From: Schistosoma haematobium
Taxonomy: Eukaryota; Platyhelminthes; Trematoda; Strigeidida; Schistosomatidae
DNA: 64,000 nt
Assembly: GCF_000699445.3 (NCBI RefSeq)
Contig: NC_067196.1
Coordinates: 558,001-622,000 of the forward strand
Reading direction: 5' to 3'
Positions 37,346 to 49,440 of the stretch are shown piece after piece (position 1 is the stretch's first letter; each line of letters begins with the position of its first letter). Made by a program: the position numbers and the translations under genes. The notes beneath the pieces are model-generated. The model was given only the letters and a program-made list of their open reading frames with translations. It searched no databases and was not told the DNA's origin.

Positions 37346-38344
37346 CAATAAGAGACTGATCAATTTCAGTTCTAAAACATCAATGGGATGATTCCAGTAA
37401 AATAATACCAAGTGAAGTACTAAATAAAGCTTATAATGAATAGTTTTCCGGTAATATAAAGTTGTATATATATAGAAAATTGTATTCTATCCTATTGAAA
37501 AATACATAACCGTAGATCTGACTCCATGTAGATCGTAATGATGATTGTCGTTGAAATATATACGCCGCCTATTCTCGTATAACATCGTCGACTTTAATCG
37601 CGTTAGTCAAATAACATAATGACATAAGTCGAATTTATTATAGATGTTGCCTGTTCTGAATTAAAATTATTCCTCTCATCCCATATTACACATACTTACC
37701 TATTTATACCTTTTTATAATTTTAAATGATCTAAAAACGCATTTAGTATTATTTCCTACTTCTTTATTTGCCTTGAACTTGTCTAATTGCGTTAATTATG
37801 AATTTACATTTTGAACTGTAAAACTTAATAAAAATGTTTGACAACAAATATTTTTTCGTTTATACCGAAAATTTTGTTGCCATAACAACGTTTTTATTTT
37901 AAATAATCGATTGATAAAAAGTCTTTTGTGTCATGATCACAACTACCATAAAATTAGAAGAAAGTATATTTCTAACACGGAACTATACGCCGTAATCTCA
38001 TAGATTGGTGAATTATCTACAAATTAATAATCATACAATCATCAATTCTATGCCTATTTATCATGCGTGAAATATTTCAGTTATGTGTCATTGTAATAAA
38101 TAAATACGAATCATTTTCATTAAATGGGAGCTTCTTTATTCGTCAGTAATTAGGAGATGTAAGTAAACTTCTAAAGATCAAATAGATCTCATCAAATGGA
38201 ATACTCACAAATATCAAATCAATACAAAATATATTTTCAGTACTAATAAATTCCATATACGTTTACTAAGGCAACTAATTCAGTGAAAGTTTTGTGAATA
38301 TTTGTGATTTTCTAAGAATCAGTCAAAAATAAAATGTGTGAAGC

Positions 38345-38530
38345 GATTACCACTTCATCTAGTCTGCGAACGGAACAAAGACTCTGTGACCAAAAACCAA
38401 TAAGTTAGCTATTCTAATGCGTTCCATGGGCGTTAACCACAGAAAGAAGTCCAAGTTCGAAACGGGGTTAATATATTCCGCAAGCAGCCAGAGGCACGAG
38501 CAATCCCGACAGGCACAAATCAAACGTATT
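38345..38530 (-). repeat. LTR-like fragment
   Basis: Shares 'tctgcgaacggaacaaagac' and 'ccaataagttagctatt' with the putative LTR at 25266-25318. On minus, a 'gtaaatacg' stretch may be its TATA region. Fragmentary; ends unknown. Confidence 0.4.
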
Positions 38531-40750
38531 TACATTCACATAGTGTAAGCTGATTCTCAGTGACAAATCGATAAACAGTACAGGGCAATAAGAATGAATT
38601 GAATAGTGAAAATGTTAATTGACAAAGTTATTAGATGTATCAGCTGAATAAATCCGACCAAGAATGAACTGGAAAACTCAGGAACTGATACAATTATTCG
38701 TCGATGATGTTTGATGAGGTTGGTGATTTCGCCAACATCTGGACCCACAACTGAACAGTATCATGCTCATGAAAATACTCGAGGTTTATGAATTTGATCT
38801 CATGTGAATTCAAAGCTGGGCTCAAAATGGAGTCCGGAAACAAATTCACTTACTAATCATTTCTCGCTTGAACCAAATTATTGTCTGACGTAACTATCAA
38901 TTTTTATCAAGAAACGTACCATTTATCGAGATACGCATCTCAAGCAATGAAGAGGAGTATGAGTTTGTTGAAAGAAAACATCTTGATGATTTGAATGTTC
39001 GAAGTTCTACTTAACAGACCGACTAATTTGGGTGTCATAAGAAAATCAATGATATTTGCATATCATTTTTCTCTTCGTACATGATTTCTCTGTATATAAC
39101 GACAATGAATGACTTCTAGCGGTATTATTTGCATTCCACGTAAGCAACGGTGGTCATCGGAGTTTATCCATTCCGGGTGTGAGGAAAATTTCACTATTAG
39201 CAACAAGTGTGGCCGTAATAATTTCACAAATAGGCTGGAGTGGTTGATATAGGCAAGTGAATATCAGCTTAACAGTTAAGAAGATAAACGAACATTACAA
39301 GTCTCGATGATCTTGCACCTTGTTGACAACCCAAATACAAGAATTCAACAGTTGTCCACTGCTCTCCGGCATTATAATAAATTTCCCATCAGAAACTAAC
39401 TCTGTTATGTTAATCTTAGAATTCAACAACGTTCACAACCCACTTCTTTTTAAAAAACTCAAAATGTTCAATAAAGAATTGTGGACCAAAAGCATCCACT
39501 ACTGTACCAAATCGTCATTTCGTAGTTTCGATCTCGACAATGTAATGCAGATAAATATGAATGGATGTTCAGCATTTTTCAATACTCTTTGACATATTTT
39601 TACTTGATGAAGTTCAGTCGATTGGAAGAAATGCTTATGGAACAATCGAATAACCTGATAAACCACAATTAATCAAGTTTGGCAATGAATCCACCGACAA
39701 AACTTGGATTATTCGATGTATGAACTGGAATACTGATGGTCAATCAGTGAATGGCTTAGATTATCAATTTCTCAATTTTCATGAAAATAAAAGAGAAAGT
39801 TGTTCATTTTAGAGGGTAACGAATCTTTCTTCATCTAGGATGATGTGATCTATTCATTTTATAAATCGTAATACTCTTTAAAAGATGAATAATGTCTGTT
39901 GAAGTTAAGGCATCAAAAGACAATCACCAACACAAACCACCTACAATCCTCAATATGAACAACGCTAACATGAGAACCGAATAAACATGCTAATTGACAT
40001 TGTGTCTCATCAGTCTAGTGGATTATACATTAAGTTCAAGTGTGACTGAAGACTTTAACAGTAGAATGTGAACTCATCTAGCTGAATAGCTTCACAAAAG
40101 ATCAGATGTGTTTGTTGGATTTTCTTTTCTGTCCATTATTCAAGACATAACCGTTTTATAAATGCAATTATACTTAGGTATCCTTTCGTTAATTCACATT
40201 ACTGTCAATAGTCTTGCATATCAATAATGGAAGGATACGGAAACACAAAGTTGTTGAACAGTTTTAGACTCTTTACCTCTATGTGTGTATGGAGCTTAAA
40301 TGGTGATCGACAACAAAGTAACCAATTGAAATTCACTTTCAACAAGTCAATCATGGGAATAATTTGAATTGATTACACTAAACCATGATCATTAGTTCAT
40401 GTCAATTAATGAACAATTCAATATTAGAACTATTTTGTGAACTCCAGATACATGGCTCCAATGGATACATCAATTGAAACTCATTTATACAATCAGACAC
40501 TTGTTTGTCTGTTTGGAAGGAGATTCAATGAATAATTCATAAATTACATAGGCATTAGTAATCCATATACTTTCAATCCAACACTCTATGCATAAAAGTG
40601 ACACAAGTCATATTTCTCTCTATATGTATAGAATTCATTTTCAAATTACATTAGTCTTACATTGTTTCAATCACTCACTCCCTTTCCACTCTTTTGTATA
40701 TTGTCTTGTACTACTTATTTATATTCAGTAAGAAATGGTATTCGCAACAA
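38531..40750. other. Nothing recognised
   Basis: No repeat or coding signature could be supported. The 90-codon frame at 39320-39592 has no splice or homology support. Confidence 0.4.
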
Positions 40751-40753
40751 TTT

Positions 40754-40983
40754 TTAAACTGATGTTGTCACGCAAGTTATAGTGTAATATTCTGAAATGT
40801 TCACATATATTTATTACGTTTATTGTACTTATCATTGTATTTATCATTTTCATTAATATACCTTGATCACTGAGGCGGTTATCCACAGTTTTGTGCATTT
40901 GTTTAAACCCAATAGTTTCCAAAATGTTTTGCTCTTGGTTCGGGTTTCGGTTGTTCATAATTTGTTGTTCACAATGTAGAATG
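40754..40983 (-). CDS. Candidate last two exons of a small spliced gene
   Basis: On minus, an acceptor TAATATTCAG precedes an exon at 40983-40862 (122 bases) reading ILHCEQQIMNNRNPNQEQN and TIGFKQMHKTVDNRLSDQ. It ends at donor CAAG|GTATAT. A 70-base intron (40861-40792) ends in ACATTTCAG. The last exon (40791-40754) reads EYYTITCVTTSV and stops; the phases agree. The product is rich in Asn and Gln at first and ends with a short Thr-rich tail. No homology recognised. The upstream part would lie at higher coordinates; a candidate exon is at 42405-42513, but its phase does not match directly, so at least one exon would be missing. Could also be chance. Confidence 0.38.
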
Positions 40984-41756
40984 CTGAATATTAAAATGAA
41001 CAATCTGTAAATTCCCTTACTTCAAGAAAAGATCACAGTGGGATAGAAGGAAGAGATCAAGTATAGAACGAAGAAAAATAAGCAAAATATTTGAGAGAGG
41101 AGATCATCCTTTCACTTCATAGAAGTAGAGAAGAAACTGTTTCAATGTATGTCAATGAACTAGTTGCACTAAAACCCATTAAATGCTGTCCCTTTTCATT
41201 CTTTTCTTATTCAGCCGAGTTGAAATTGTTACATGTGGTTAGTTAGTGATTTACTTATGAAACAATTTTACTAATGAAACGGATTCTGTGGTCTTTATAA
41301 ACGACTGTAAATGAAGATACGAGATTTGGTAATGAGAATTGAATTTCTAAGTGAAAGTTGAATAGCAATGGGAGTATCAACTTGTTCAAAGACAGAACGT
41401 GTTCTTCGGAAATACTTGAAAATCATAATCAAGTTGCATATTTGAAGGAAGTTTATCATTAGCTGACATCATTGAGTGACATTCAGTTAAATAAACATTA
41501 AGAAGTATTAGGTGTTGAATAGATGTTTCGTAGTGGTGTGAAACACTTAACGACATGAACAACTAAGACTTCAACAAGAGTCGATTTTATGATCATTAAT
41601 TTTATTGTCAGTGATTAATATTCTTAAATCCACTCAATTGGTATTATATAGTTGTCTTTTATTGCTATCGGTGATCATTGTCAGGAAGATGATTGCTCAC
41701 TATTGACTAGTTGCATACTTGCATGAAATGACAGTCCAATACTTTTAATTCAAATA

Positions 41757-42060
41757 GCGACGGAAATGAGGAGATACAACTTGGCAGTACTGGGAATCAG
41801 CGAAATTCTGGAAGATGTTGAATCCTTCACATACCTAGGAAGCACCATCTATGAACAAGGAGGTTCAGATGCTGATGTGAAGGCGAGGATTGGCAAAACA
41901 AGGATCGCATTCCTACAATTGAAGAACATATAGAACTCAAAACAACTTTCAACCACTATCAAAGTAAGAATCTTCAATAGGAACGTCAAGGCAATTCTAC
42001 TATACGGAGCTGAAACTTGGAGATTTTCTAGAGAAGATTTTGTTCATCAAGATGCAATGT
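41757..42060 (+). pseudogene. SR2-like (RTE) element with internal deletion
   Basis: Starts with the first residues of the endonuclease (MRRYNLAVLGISEI) and jumps directly to a region well after the RT catalytic core (LEDVESFTYLGSTIYEQGG, SDADVKARIGKTR, KAILLYGAETW). One internal stop. The intervening ~2 kb seen in related copies is missing, so this is a deletion product or a processed template. Plus strand, within the candidate minus-strand gene region. Confidence 0.8.
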
Positions 42061-42404
42061 AAACGGCAAACATTTCCAGAGATTCTTTAAAACCAAATGT
42101 TTCGATGATGAAACGAAACTTTTCAGATTGTTTTTTTGTTTTGTTTATAGACTAGTACATTTTTTGACAACAAAGCTCTGTGTGAAACTTCATTTCTTGA
42201 AGGAGCCATACTTCAGTTTATGATTCGTCTTTTCTTATTTATAAACCATTTCAATACACATTTACATGCTCTTCATTGTGTGATTGGATTATTGAAGTAT
42301 ACATTATGTAAATCTAATGTAGAGTGAAAAAATTCTTCCACAGATGAATCACGACAAGATTCTGATTGTTTAGAATACTTAAAATGATTTAATTTAATTT
42401 TAAC

Positions 42405-42513
42405 CTGGTTAAAATGATCGCACGTATGCATGGTGAAATTCATATTTACAACCTCTACTCTCTCCCTTTCTATCTTTTCCTGCTGGTTCAATCCATCTTT
42501 GCCAACAATATGT
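42405..42513 (-). CDS. Candidate internal exon, 109 bases
   Basis: On minus, acceptor ATGTTAACAG precedes an exon reading HIVGKDGLNQQEKIERERVE and NMNFTMHTCDHFNQ, and it ends at donor CCAG|GTTAAA. Upstream, AAG|GTAAGT occurs 45 bases earlier and could be the donor of a preceding very short exon. The larger open frame runs 42554-42273. Charged, protein-like composition, no known domain. Confidence 0.28.
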
Positions 42514-43039
42514 CTGTTAACATTGATTACTGTACATGCTGAACGATCAATCACTTACCTTAATATTCTAGAAATTTACTCAAACTATCAAATCAATCGG
42601 TTAGCGGACTATGAGTTGAAACTACTTCAAACCAATATTCTGTATAGAAATATGTTTTCGGATATAAGACACTTTTATAAGTTGAACTGATCAACCGTGT
42701 GAATGAAACCTGATGAAATTCGGAATAACAATCCATGAGACTAGAATACCCGACAGTGACAAGTGATTTGAATTATTTGTGTGAATAAATTTATTGACCG
42801 TTTTAAATACTTGTCTTATAGTAAAGTTCTTTTAGGACAACATCGTTACAGGAAAGTGATTCAACGATACATATCTTATTTTCTTATAAATGTTTTCATA
42901 ATACACAAAGTCTTGTTCAGTTCAGTGGTTTAAATTTTCCGTACTACTATCGGGATAACTTTGTGAAATGCATACATACCTTCAAACTACTTTGGAAATT
43001 GAAAGTAGTCCAACGATATAACAAACATTTATTTACATC

Positions 43040-43215
43040 TTAGATGGTGGTTGGAGGTAGTCAACAGGAAACCCAGGACCCGGGTTTCGTGCTACTTGGC
43101 ACTCGTCAGCAAGGTGTACCTGTAATCTTGAGGGAACTGGTGCTCCCTGGAGGATTCGATCTCGTGTCACCCAGCTTCACAGTCAGAGACGTTACCACTG
43201 TCTCGGATAGCTCAG
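43040..43215 (-). repeat. SINE of a second type with full hammerhead core
   Basis: On minus, a tRNA-like head (box A-like GACAGTGGTAACGTCTC, box B-like GAGATCGAATCCTCC) is followed by a hammerhead (43056-43125) and a GGTTTCCTGTTGACT end. It adjoins the outer edge of the left arm of inverted repeat 3 (43215). It explains the 92-codon plus frame at 43044-43322. Confidence 0.75.
43056..43125 (-). ncRNA. Hammerhead ribozyme, core intact
   Basis: On minus: CTGACGA (43109-43103) fits CUGANGA. Stem II is a perfect GTGC/GCAC with a CAAGTA loop, then GAAA (43088-43085). A minimal stem III CCCGGG is followed by cleavage triplet GTC (43079-43077) before C. Stem I is CCTTG with CTGGG, including one mismatch and a wobble pair. 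The paired bases in stem II differ from the other copies in a compensated way (GTGC/GCAC instead of GTCC/GGAC), which supports a structural role. Confidence 0.72.
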
Positions 43216-43429
43216 TTCTTTTTGGTATATTCCCATTTTTTGAATCCTACAGATTTAGTTGTATAACTATTCATATAATTACTTATGTGGTGTATGCTAC
43301 TGATGTTGACAGATATAAGTAGTATGTATCATCAATCAAATGTGAAATGCCTAGTGGCAGAAGGCTAAGAATGTTCGAAAAGAAGAGAGTTTAGACAGAG
43401 AATGCATGGTGTAAAGATAGTGATGATGA

Positions 43430-43560
43430 TGCTTTGGAAGATGATGATGATGCGCACTGCTGAGGAATCCCACATTAGAACGAAACGGCCATCCAATGCT
43501 TCGAGGTTTTCCATGGTGGTCTAGCTTCAACTGACTCATCATCTCAACTTTTGAAAATAC
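43430..43560 (+). repeat. SINE with weakened hammerhead
   Basis: CTGAGGAATCCCACATTAG, then ACGAAACGGCCATCCAATGC. The core CTGANGA and GAAA are intact and the cleavage triplet is ATC (allowed), but the first stem II pair is A with C. The mirror copy at 52315-52425 carries the same changes. Confidence 0.7.
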
Positions 43561-44881
43561 TATATTATGTACAAAAACCCTTCTGCTAAATGTAATAGAT
43601 TATCTATAGTTTGATAAATGAATTGCTATGAATACAGTTTAGTAGCTTTATGCTGACTCCACATCTGAAGCAAGTTTGTTCTTCGGTTCTGATGGCCATT
43701 AAGATATATATATATGTCACTAATCCTCGTATACAATCATCCACTTAAATCACGTTGTTGAATAAGTGCGTTAAATTGGTCAAATACGAGAATGGATTTC
43801 AAAAACTCAGTAACGTTAAATGGTAGATGGTTTCCATAATTTACCTTTCAATCACTTCAGAGGATAAATGAAATTCTACTTTGATTCTAACTAACAAATG
43901 TCAGTATGACATAAAACCAATCACAACAACTGACATAGGAATTTATACTCGATCTCTTCGTGTCACAGGTCTACTGTTTTGACTTTTTGACTGATCTCAA
44001 AGTGATGATATAATATATCCTGGATAACAGCGCAAAAGTCATTCATCCATTTGGCTAAATAGAGTTTGTGGCATTGTAGTTCATGCCAGTTCGTGATGAA
44101 AACCCCTTCATCTAATTCCTACCCTTAATGATCAACTGTAAATAATAATCTTTGTTCTTCACACTGGTTTATAACCCTCATTTAGTCCTAATTATTAAGT
44201 GAACACTGTGAAAGTGATTTTAATGTCACTCAAAAGTGGTCTATAAATTATCGTGTCTTATTCACTACCATTAAACATTCTTTCAATCATGTAACATGCT
44301 AAAGTATAGTTCTCGTTATACATTAGATTTGAAGTTCTAGTCGTTACTGAATGCATGTTTCTTATTCCACTGATTGACAGTGTGCAATAAAGAACATAGT
44401 TATGCCTAAACAGAAATCTCCAATGAAAATCACATTCATTTAAGTAGTATTAACATATAAATGAACAAGAGATTTGATTATAAATACTGAATGCCACTAT
44501 AATCTTTACAAAACCCTCCTTCTGATTATATTAGCTAATTAAACTAGAGGTTAGACAAGTATTTTGAAGACCCATTGTGACATACAGTTATCCTTTATTA
44601 CATCATGAATACTCACTGCTTACAAGTCTCATACTAAGACAATACCGTGGTCTAATGATTTTTGATTTTCAATGGGCAACAATTGAAAATGAGTCCAAAA
44701 TGATTATCTACTTCGTCGGAGAATATCTATTGAGGAAAAGAAAGAAAACAAAAAAAGAAAGAAAAATAATGAAAACTGTTATGACATTGACGTCTGACTT
44801 TTCTATCACACAAATTATCTACCAATCCGAATACGACTTATACGAATCTTCACACTCGGCCAACCAATGACGTTCAACTAG

Positions 44882-45296
44882 TGTGGGCAGTCTAGCGCCT
44901 TATTGGTCCTAGGTCCTTCTAGCCCGTTTATGTGAGTCCAAAACACAGTACCAGCTTCCGCAACATGAATCGAATCGTTTATTTCAGACATACTCGGTTT
45001 ATATATCAATCAGACAGACCGCAACGTACCATAAAATAGAAAATAACATGTGTACACAAATATATCAAAAAGTGGCTGTGAACGCGAGGGACAGTAATTA
45101 ATAGACTGAGTATAGCTTAAGAACCGTAAGTCGTACAATAATATAGTATAAGTCAAAATAAAGCTTATAACAAGGGGAATATAAATATACATAATCTAAT
45201 GATTGAATAGTTATACAATAAGAATATTTATAGAATATTAGTCCATTAATAGTCCTCGGAAGTTACCTGTAATTTAATCTTCATCGGGATATAACA
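44882..45296 (-). mobile_element. Solo LTR-like element in left arm of repeat 3
   Basis: On minus it starts TGTTATATCCCGATGAAG and ends GACTGCCCACA, with a TATA-like 'gatatatAAACCGAG' and AATAAA downstream of it, the arrangement expected of an LTR. No matching internal region and no clear target duplication. A diverged relative lies at 8700-9090. Confidence 0.6.
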
Positions 45297-45599
45297 CCAC
45301 ATTGTTTAGCTTATCTCTAAGAGAAACAAATTTGGATCAATTATCTTCGTATAACGTGTAGATATTAATTTTCTTATCGATAATGAAAATAAAGAAAAAA
45401 ATGAGAAAAAAATAGAGAAAAATCAATCAATATGATCCATGATGTTTTTCTTTTAAAATCCTTCTTTCAATTTTTGAATAGAGAGAGAAATGGAAAAAAA
45501 GTGAAGGTGATTTTCAAGAAATATCTAATAAAGAGAAACAAGAAGGTAGTGTTTGTTTGAATGTTTCTATGGATGAGAGATTTAGTAGTTGGGTGGTTG

Positions 45600-45720
45600 T
45601 GTGGTATTGGTTTGAGTCGTGAAGTGATATATGGACATAGGAATGTAGATCTATCTAGTTGATGAGTCTTAACTAGGACGAAACCTGTGTCCTGGATTTC
45701 ATTACTAGTCACTTACTATC
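45600..45720 (+). repeat. SINE with hammerhead, core mutated
   Basis: TTGATGAGTCTTAACTAGG, then ACGAAACCTGTGTCCTGG: all core bases kept except the essential first C (now T). The mirror at 50036-50150 has the same change. Confidence 0.75.
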
Positions 45721-45884
45721 TATGTACAGAATGCTTGTGAATTAAGGTGATATCGATGCAATCCGCATAGGATGCACATATGTTAATAAGAGATTGATGA
45801 ATTGCAGCCCTTAACCACAACGAGAAGATTGAGGTGAAATATTGACAAGTGAATTTAAACAAATTCCCCTTGCACAAGCATGTG

Positions 45885-46045
45885 GCTTTCAGAACACAGG
45901 AGCTAAGTGGATAACAGTGGATACAAGGTTCGAATCCCATAGTGAACATCAATTCGGAGATGATGTTATACCCAACTAACGAGTTGCAAATAGGATGAAA
46001 CACGCGTCAAACTGGATTCCTCTACTAGCCACTATCCATCTCTGC
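45885..46045 (+). repeat. Sm-alpha-like SINE, decayed ribozyme
   Basis: The tRNA-like part 'aggttcgaatcccat' is a good box B. The ribozyme core reads CTAACGA and so is broken. GTC is followed by AAACTGGATTCC, an insertion shared with the mirror at 49255-49440. Confidence 0.75.
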
Positions 46046-46469
46046 CTATATAAGTATTTAGCTTGTAAAGAAGAATAAACTGTAGTGACTTTGTCTCATT
46101 TGAGAAGTTTTAGAATTGTCCGGGTGAAAAGAATGTAAAATAATACGAAGCGAATAATGGAAATGTAACACATCAACTCATCTAAAGTTTTTTAAGTTAA
46201 TCAAACGATGTTTGTAAAGAAAGAGTTGTCAAGAAGTCAATACTTGAACACTTTTTTATATCTAAAATTTATTCATATTCAATCACTAAGCAACAATGTC
46301 TGCATACAGGTATAGATGAACATGGTATTAAAGCAAAAAGAAAGAAGGGGATGAGAATGAGGGTGAGGATGGGAATCGAATCAATATTACTAGCATATGA
46401 ACCAAATTTAAAAGAGAGGATGATGAATTGATTTTAAAACAATTAGTCCCTTTGATAAATTTCGATAAT

Positions 46470-46740
46470 GATGCTAGAAGACGAAGATTATCAGAACTAT
46501 GTGATATATTAGCGCAATACATTTCGAACAATCTGGTCACACATATACTTGTTAAGAGCATTTATATATAAAAATAAAAGGTCAACTAGACAGGAAACGG
46601 GGTAAGAGGAGATAAGGCTAATGATAAGAGTAATAATAATAATAATAATAATAATGTGAATACAATTTGAAAACTAATCACTCTGGATAATAAGTCAATA
46701 TTACCAGGGTAGGTTTTTAGTTAGAAAATAATGTAAAAAT
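46470..46740 (-). mobile_element. Penelope 3' untranslated remnant
   Basis: 'acatttcgaacaatctggtc' and flanking sequence match 36840-36920 and, reversed, 28180-28250, the region directly after the Penelope frame in inverted repeat 2. No coding part. Confidence 0.5.
46631..46655. repeat. (TAA)n microsatellite
   Basis: About eight TAA units. Confidence 0.9.
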
Positions 46741-47514
46741 GAAAAAGAATTTCCTTTTCTATGTTGTTGTTATGGCAACGAGATAGATACAGAATAAGCT
46801 AATGAAATTAGTAGGAATGATAAATACGAAAGACACCGTAGATCTTGTGATCAAACCCTGAGCAATAGTGAGAATTTCCACCATATGACGAAACGGCTAT
46901 CATTGGTGGTCAAACATCAATCGATTAAGGATCTCGATCAACGACTTAATAATCTTCACAACCCTATATTAATAAATTTTTATTCGTCAAACAAATAGAA
47001 TATTAAGGTATCATGGAGGGAATACGATCGCCTATTCATAAACAACCCTACATTATATTGCTACGTTCATCTAACGCTTTCTAGTCTTTATTAGTATCTA
47101 CCTTGATGTGGAATTAATCATTCATGAATACAATCGGTGAGTTGGTCGAATCTATAAAAATTCTCTTCACACAAACTGGAATGTTATTAGTTGATAACAT
47201 ATAATTGGTTTCAGTTCAAAAGTGTTATTGTATCCAACCTACTGATTCAGTTATGATCCATATTCCACTCAGTTATTCAAAGAATAAAAACAATACTAAT
47301 ACTTCATTATCAATTGTCGACAAACAATTTTCGCAGTACATTTATACTCATATAAGGTGACTACTTGATAACAATATACAGGTTCCCTTGTTTGTAATGC
47401 AAGACTGGCTTAGCAATTACCTATGCTTACTGTCCCATCAGGACGCTAAAACGATGTTATGAGAAAATATTAAACCAGTCAGTGAGAACAAAAAAGATGA
47501 ATAAGCCAAGATGA

Positions 47515-47620
47515 AAAGTGGCTAGCAGTAAAGTTCGAGAAACATGTTTCATCCTGTTTGGGACTCATCGGATGAATATACCTGCGAACGGTACTGGGTT
47601 GGAGCGTTACAGTGAATATC
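47515..47620 (-). repeat. Sm-alpha-like SINE, decayed
   Basis: On minus: CCGATGAGTCCCAAACAGG followed by ATGAAACATG. First core bases and the GTC site are lost. Confidence 0.7.
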
Positions 47621-47814
47621 AAATACTATAACATGATCTTATGTCGAAGTGATCCTTTCTATTACCATAAACAATTGATTATTGACCGATAGGAGAAATA
47701 GACACACTAACTTATATGTTAATATCCATTTTGTGTTATGATGACTAGACTATTCCTTGAATTCTTCTGAAACCAGAAAAATGCTTTAAAAAAGTGCTTT
47801 GATAAGAAGCCGTT

Positions 47815-47935
47815 TTAATAGTTGAGATCATCAGTCAATTGAAGCTACACCAACATGGAAAACATGGAAGTGCTGGATTGCCGTTTCGTCCTACTATGAG
47901 GCTCCTCAACAGTGCACATCCATCTTTTGTTTACA
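47815..47935 (-). repeat. SINE tail with hammerhead, one core change
   Basis: On minus: TTGAGGAGCCTCATAGTAGG, then ACGAAACGGCAATCCAGC. Only the first C of the core is lost; the cleavage triplet is ATC. Confidence 0.7.
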
Positions 47936-48168
47936 ATTGTACAGAAACACTAGTTGTATGGTGTATGATATTTACGCTTGTAGATATAAGTAGTATGTAG
48001 CCGCTATTGGGAGTGGAATGTCTGGCTACGTTCATTCGTCCACAGTCACCCGAACTTGTACTTATTATTCATAATACAACCATTATTACCTAATAAACAT
48101 GAATTAATTACCTAATATTAAACTGTATAAATGAAGTGTATGATGATTCTAAGGGTTGCATCAAACTG

Positions 48169-48169
<1 letters not shown>

Positions 48170-48207
<38 letters not shown>
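48170..48207. repeat. (TAA)n microsatellite
   Basis: About 12 TAA units, uninterrupted. Confidence 0.95.
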
Positions 48208-48469
48208 CAACAGTAACTCATAATCATTCCACTTTTAATGGAACGAATCAAACTTCCTCAATCATACGTCTTCTAATAGTCATTAAGTCAATTATATGGA
48301 TTTCATGTGACCAATTTTATCTGCATAGGAAATTTGGAATTGTTAACATTGACTAATTCACTCCATGAGAGTAAATTATATAACAAACTAGAATATTGAA
48401 AGTATGGAGTATACGATGAATACTTGCTCCGTAAACTATGAAATTAGATTTCATTTTATTTAACACTCA

Positions 48470-48610
48470 TCAGTAAGATATATCTATAATATTTAGGGTA
48501 TTGATGTTCCTTTGAGGATTCGTACCAAGTCATCCAGTTTTATAGTCCATGACGTAACAACGTAACCGGCCTATTCAGACGTCATATAGACTTAAGAAAG
48601 ACTACCTCCA
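48470..48610 (-). repeat. Decayed SINE related to 43040-43215
   Basis: Plus-strand order 'cactcatcagtaag', 'gaggattcgtaccaagtca' and 'agtccatgacgtaacaac' parallels the SINE at 43040-43215. The ribozyme part is lost. Confidence 0.45.
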
Positions 48611-48691
48611 ACCACATAATATTCCATTTTTGTCCACTTGATATCTAGTCGCTTAAACGTTAGTCGTATTCGCTCAATGCTAAAGACTGGG

Positions 48692-49120
48692 TAAACTGTA
48701 GTGTCAGTTATTATGGCAAGTCCATATACCTTATTCTACATCCTATATTATTCATTTCACTTGAACCATATTTCGACCTTGTCAATTATTCGCTTGTCAG
48801 TCTTGATTGTTTTTATATGAGCGTATATGTGTGTACACTTCATGTCCCATGATTCATCACATGTCTGTTGTTTATTTTGTCTGCCTATAAATATTGAGTA
48901 ATGCCCGGCTTGAAATGGAGTTGGCTTTCCAGCCATCTGCGCTGCGCGTCATTTTGCTCTGTTCTATCAAATTCACTTTACTTACGAAAGGTCATTCTCG
49001 TTAATTGACTTATCTAAATTCCGTTATTGACTAACGTGATTTAAGTCGACGATGATTTACGAGAAAAGGCGATAGCAAACATTTATACGATCTAAATAGG
49101 AGTCAAATCTACGAGCCACT
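48692..49120 (+). repeat. LTR-like dispersed repeat, copy 3
   Basis: The most complete of the three copies: starts TGTCAGTTATTATGGCAAG (after 'gtag'), TATA-like 'gcctataaatattgag' in the middle, ends 'aaatctacgagcca'. TG...CA ends suggest a solo LTR. Short diverged pieces also occur at 43735-43800 and 52080-52160. Confidence 0.6.
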
Positions 49121-49254
49121 AAAAAACACAGCATTGGATACTGCTCAGTTATTCTATATAAATACGAATTAAGAAAAGACCAATATCATTTGATTAGATG
49201 AGTTGAAGTGTTAAATGTTTATTATTTATTCTTCTTAACAAGCTTATTACTTAG

Positions 49255-49440
49255 TTAAGCAAAGATGGATAGTGTTTATTAGAGGAATCCAGTTTGACAC
49301 GTGTTTCGTCCTATTTGGAACTCATCAGTTGGATCTACCCGCATCTGAGTGTTGATGTTCACTATGGGACTCGAACCCAGTATTGTTCACGTTATGCACT
49401 TAGCTTCTGAGTCCTCAAAGCCACATGCTTGTGCAATGGT
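49255..49440 (-). repeat. Sm-alpha-like SINE with core-complete hammerhead
   Basis: On minus: CTGATGA (49328-49322), stem II GTTC...GGAC, GAAA (49307-49304) and cleavage triplet GTC (49298-49296). The extra AAAC after the cleavage site displaces stem I, so activity is uncertain. The tRNA-like head has GGGTTCGAGTCCC. Confidence 0.72.

Larger units (their letters stand above)
36290..37633 (-). repeat. Large inverted repeat 2, right arm
   Basis: Mirror of 26289-28805. Contains the same dead SINE copies at mirrored positions (36415-36590 and 37268-37345). The Penelope frame seen in the left arm is cut after NEHAPR and rejoined to its 3' flank at about 37040-37070. Confidence 0.9.
43215..46043 (+). 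repeat. Large inverted repeat 3, left arm
   Basis: Mirrored in order by 49256-52635: 43215-44695 pairs with 51272-52635, 45500-45716 with 50036-50250, and 45770-46043 with 49256-49520. It is interrupted by an LTR at 44882-45296 that the other arm lacks. More decayed than inverted repeats 1 and 2. Confidence 0.85.
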
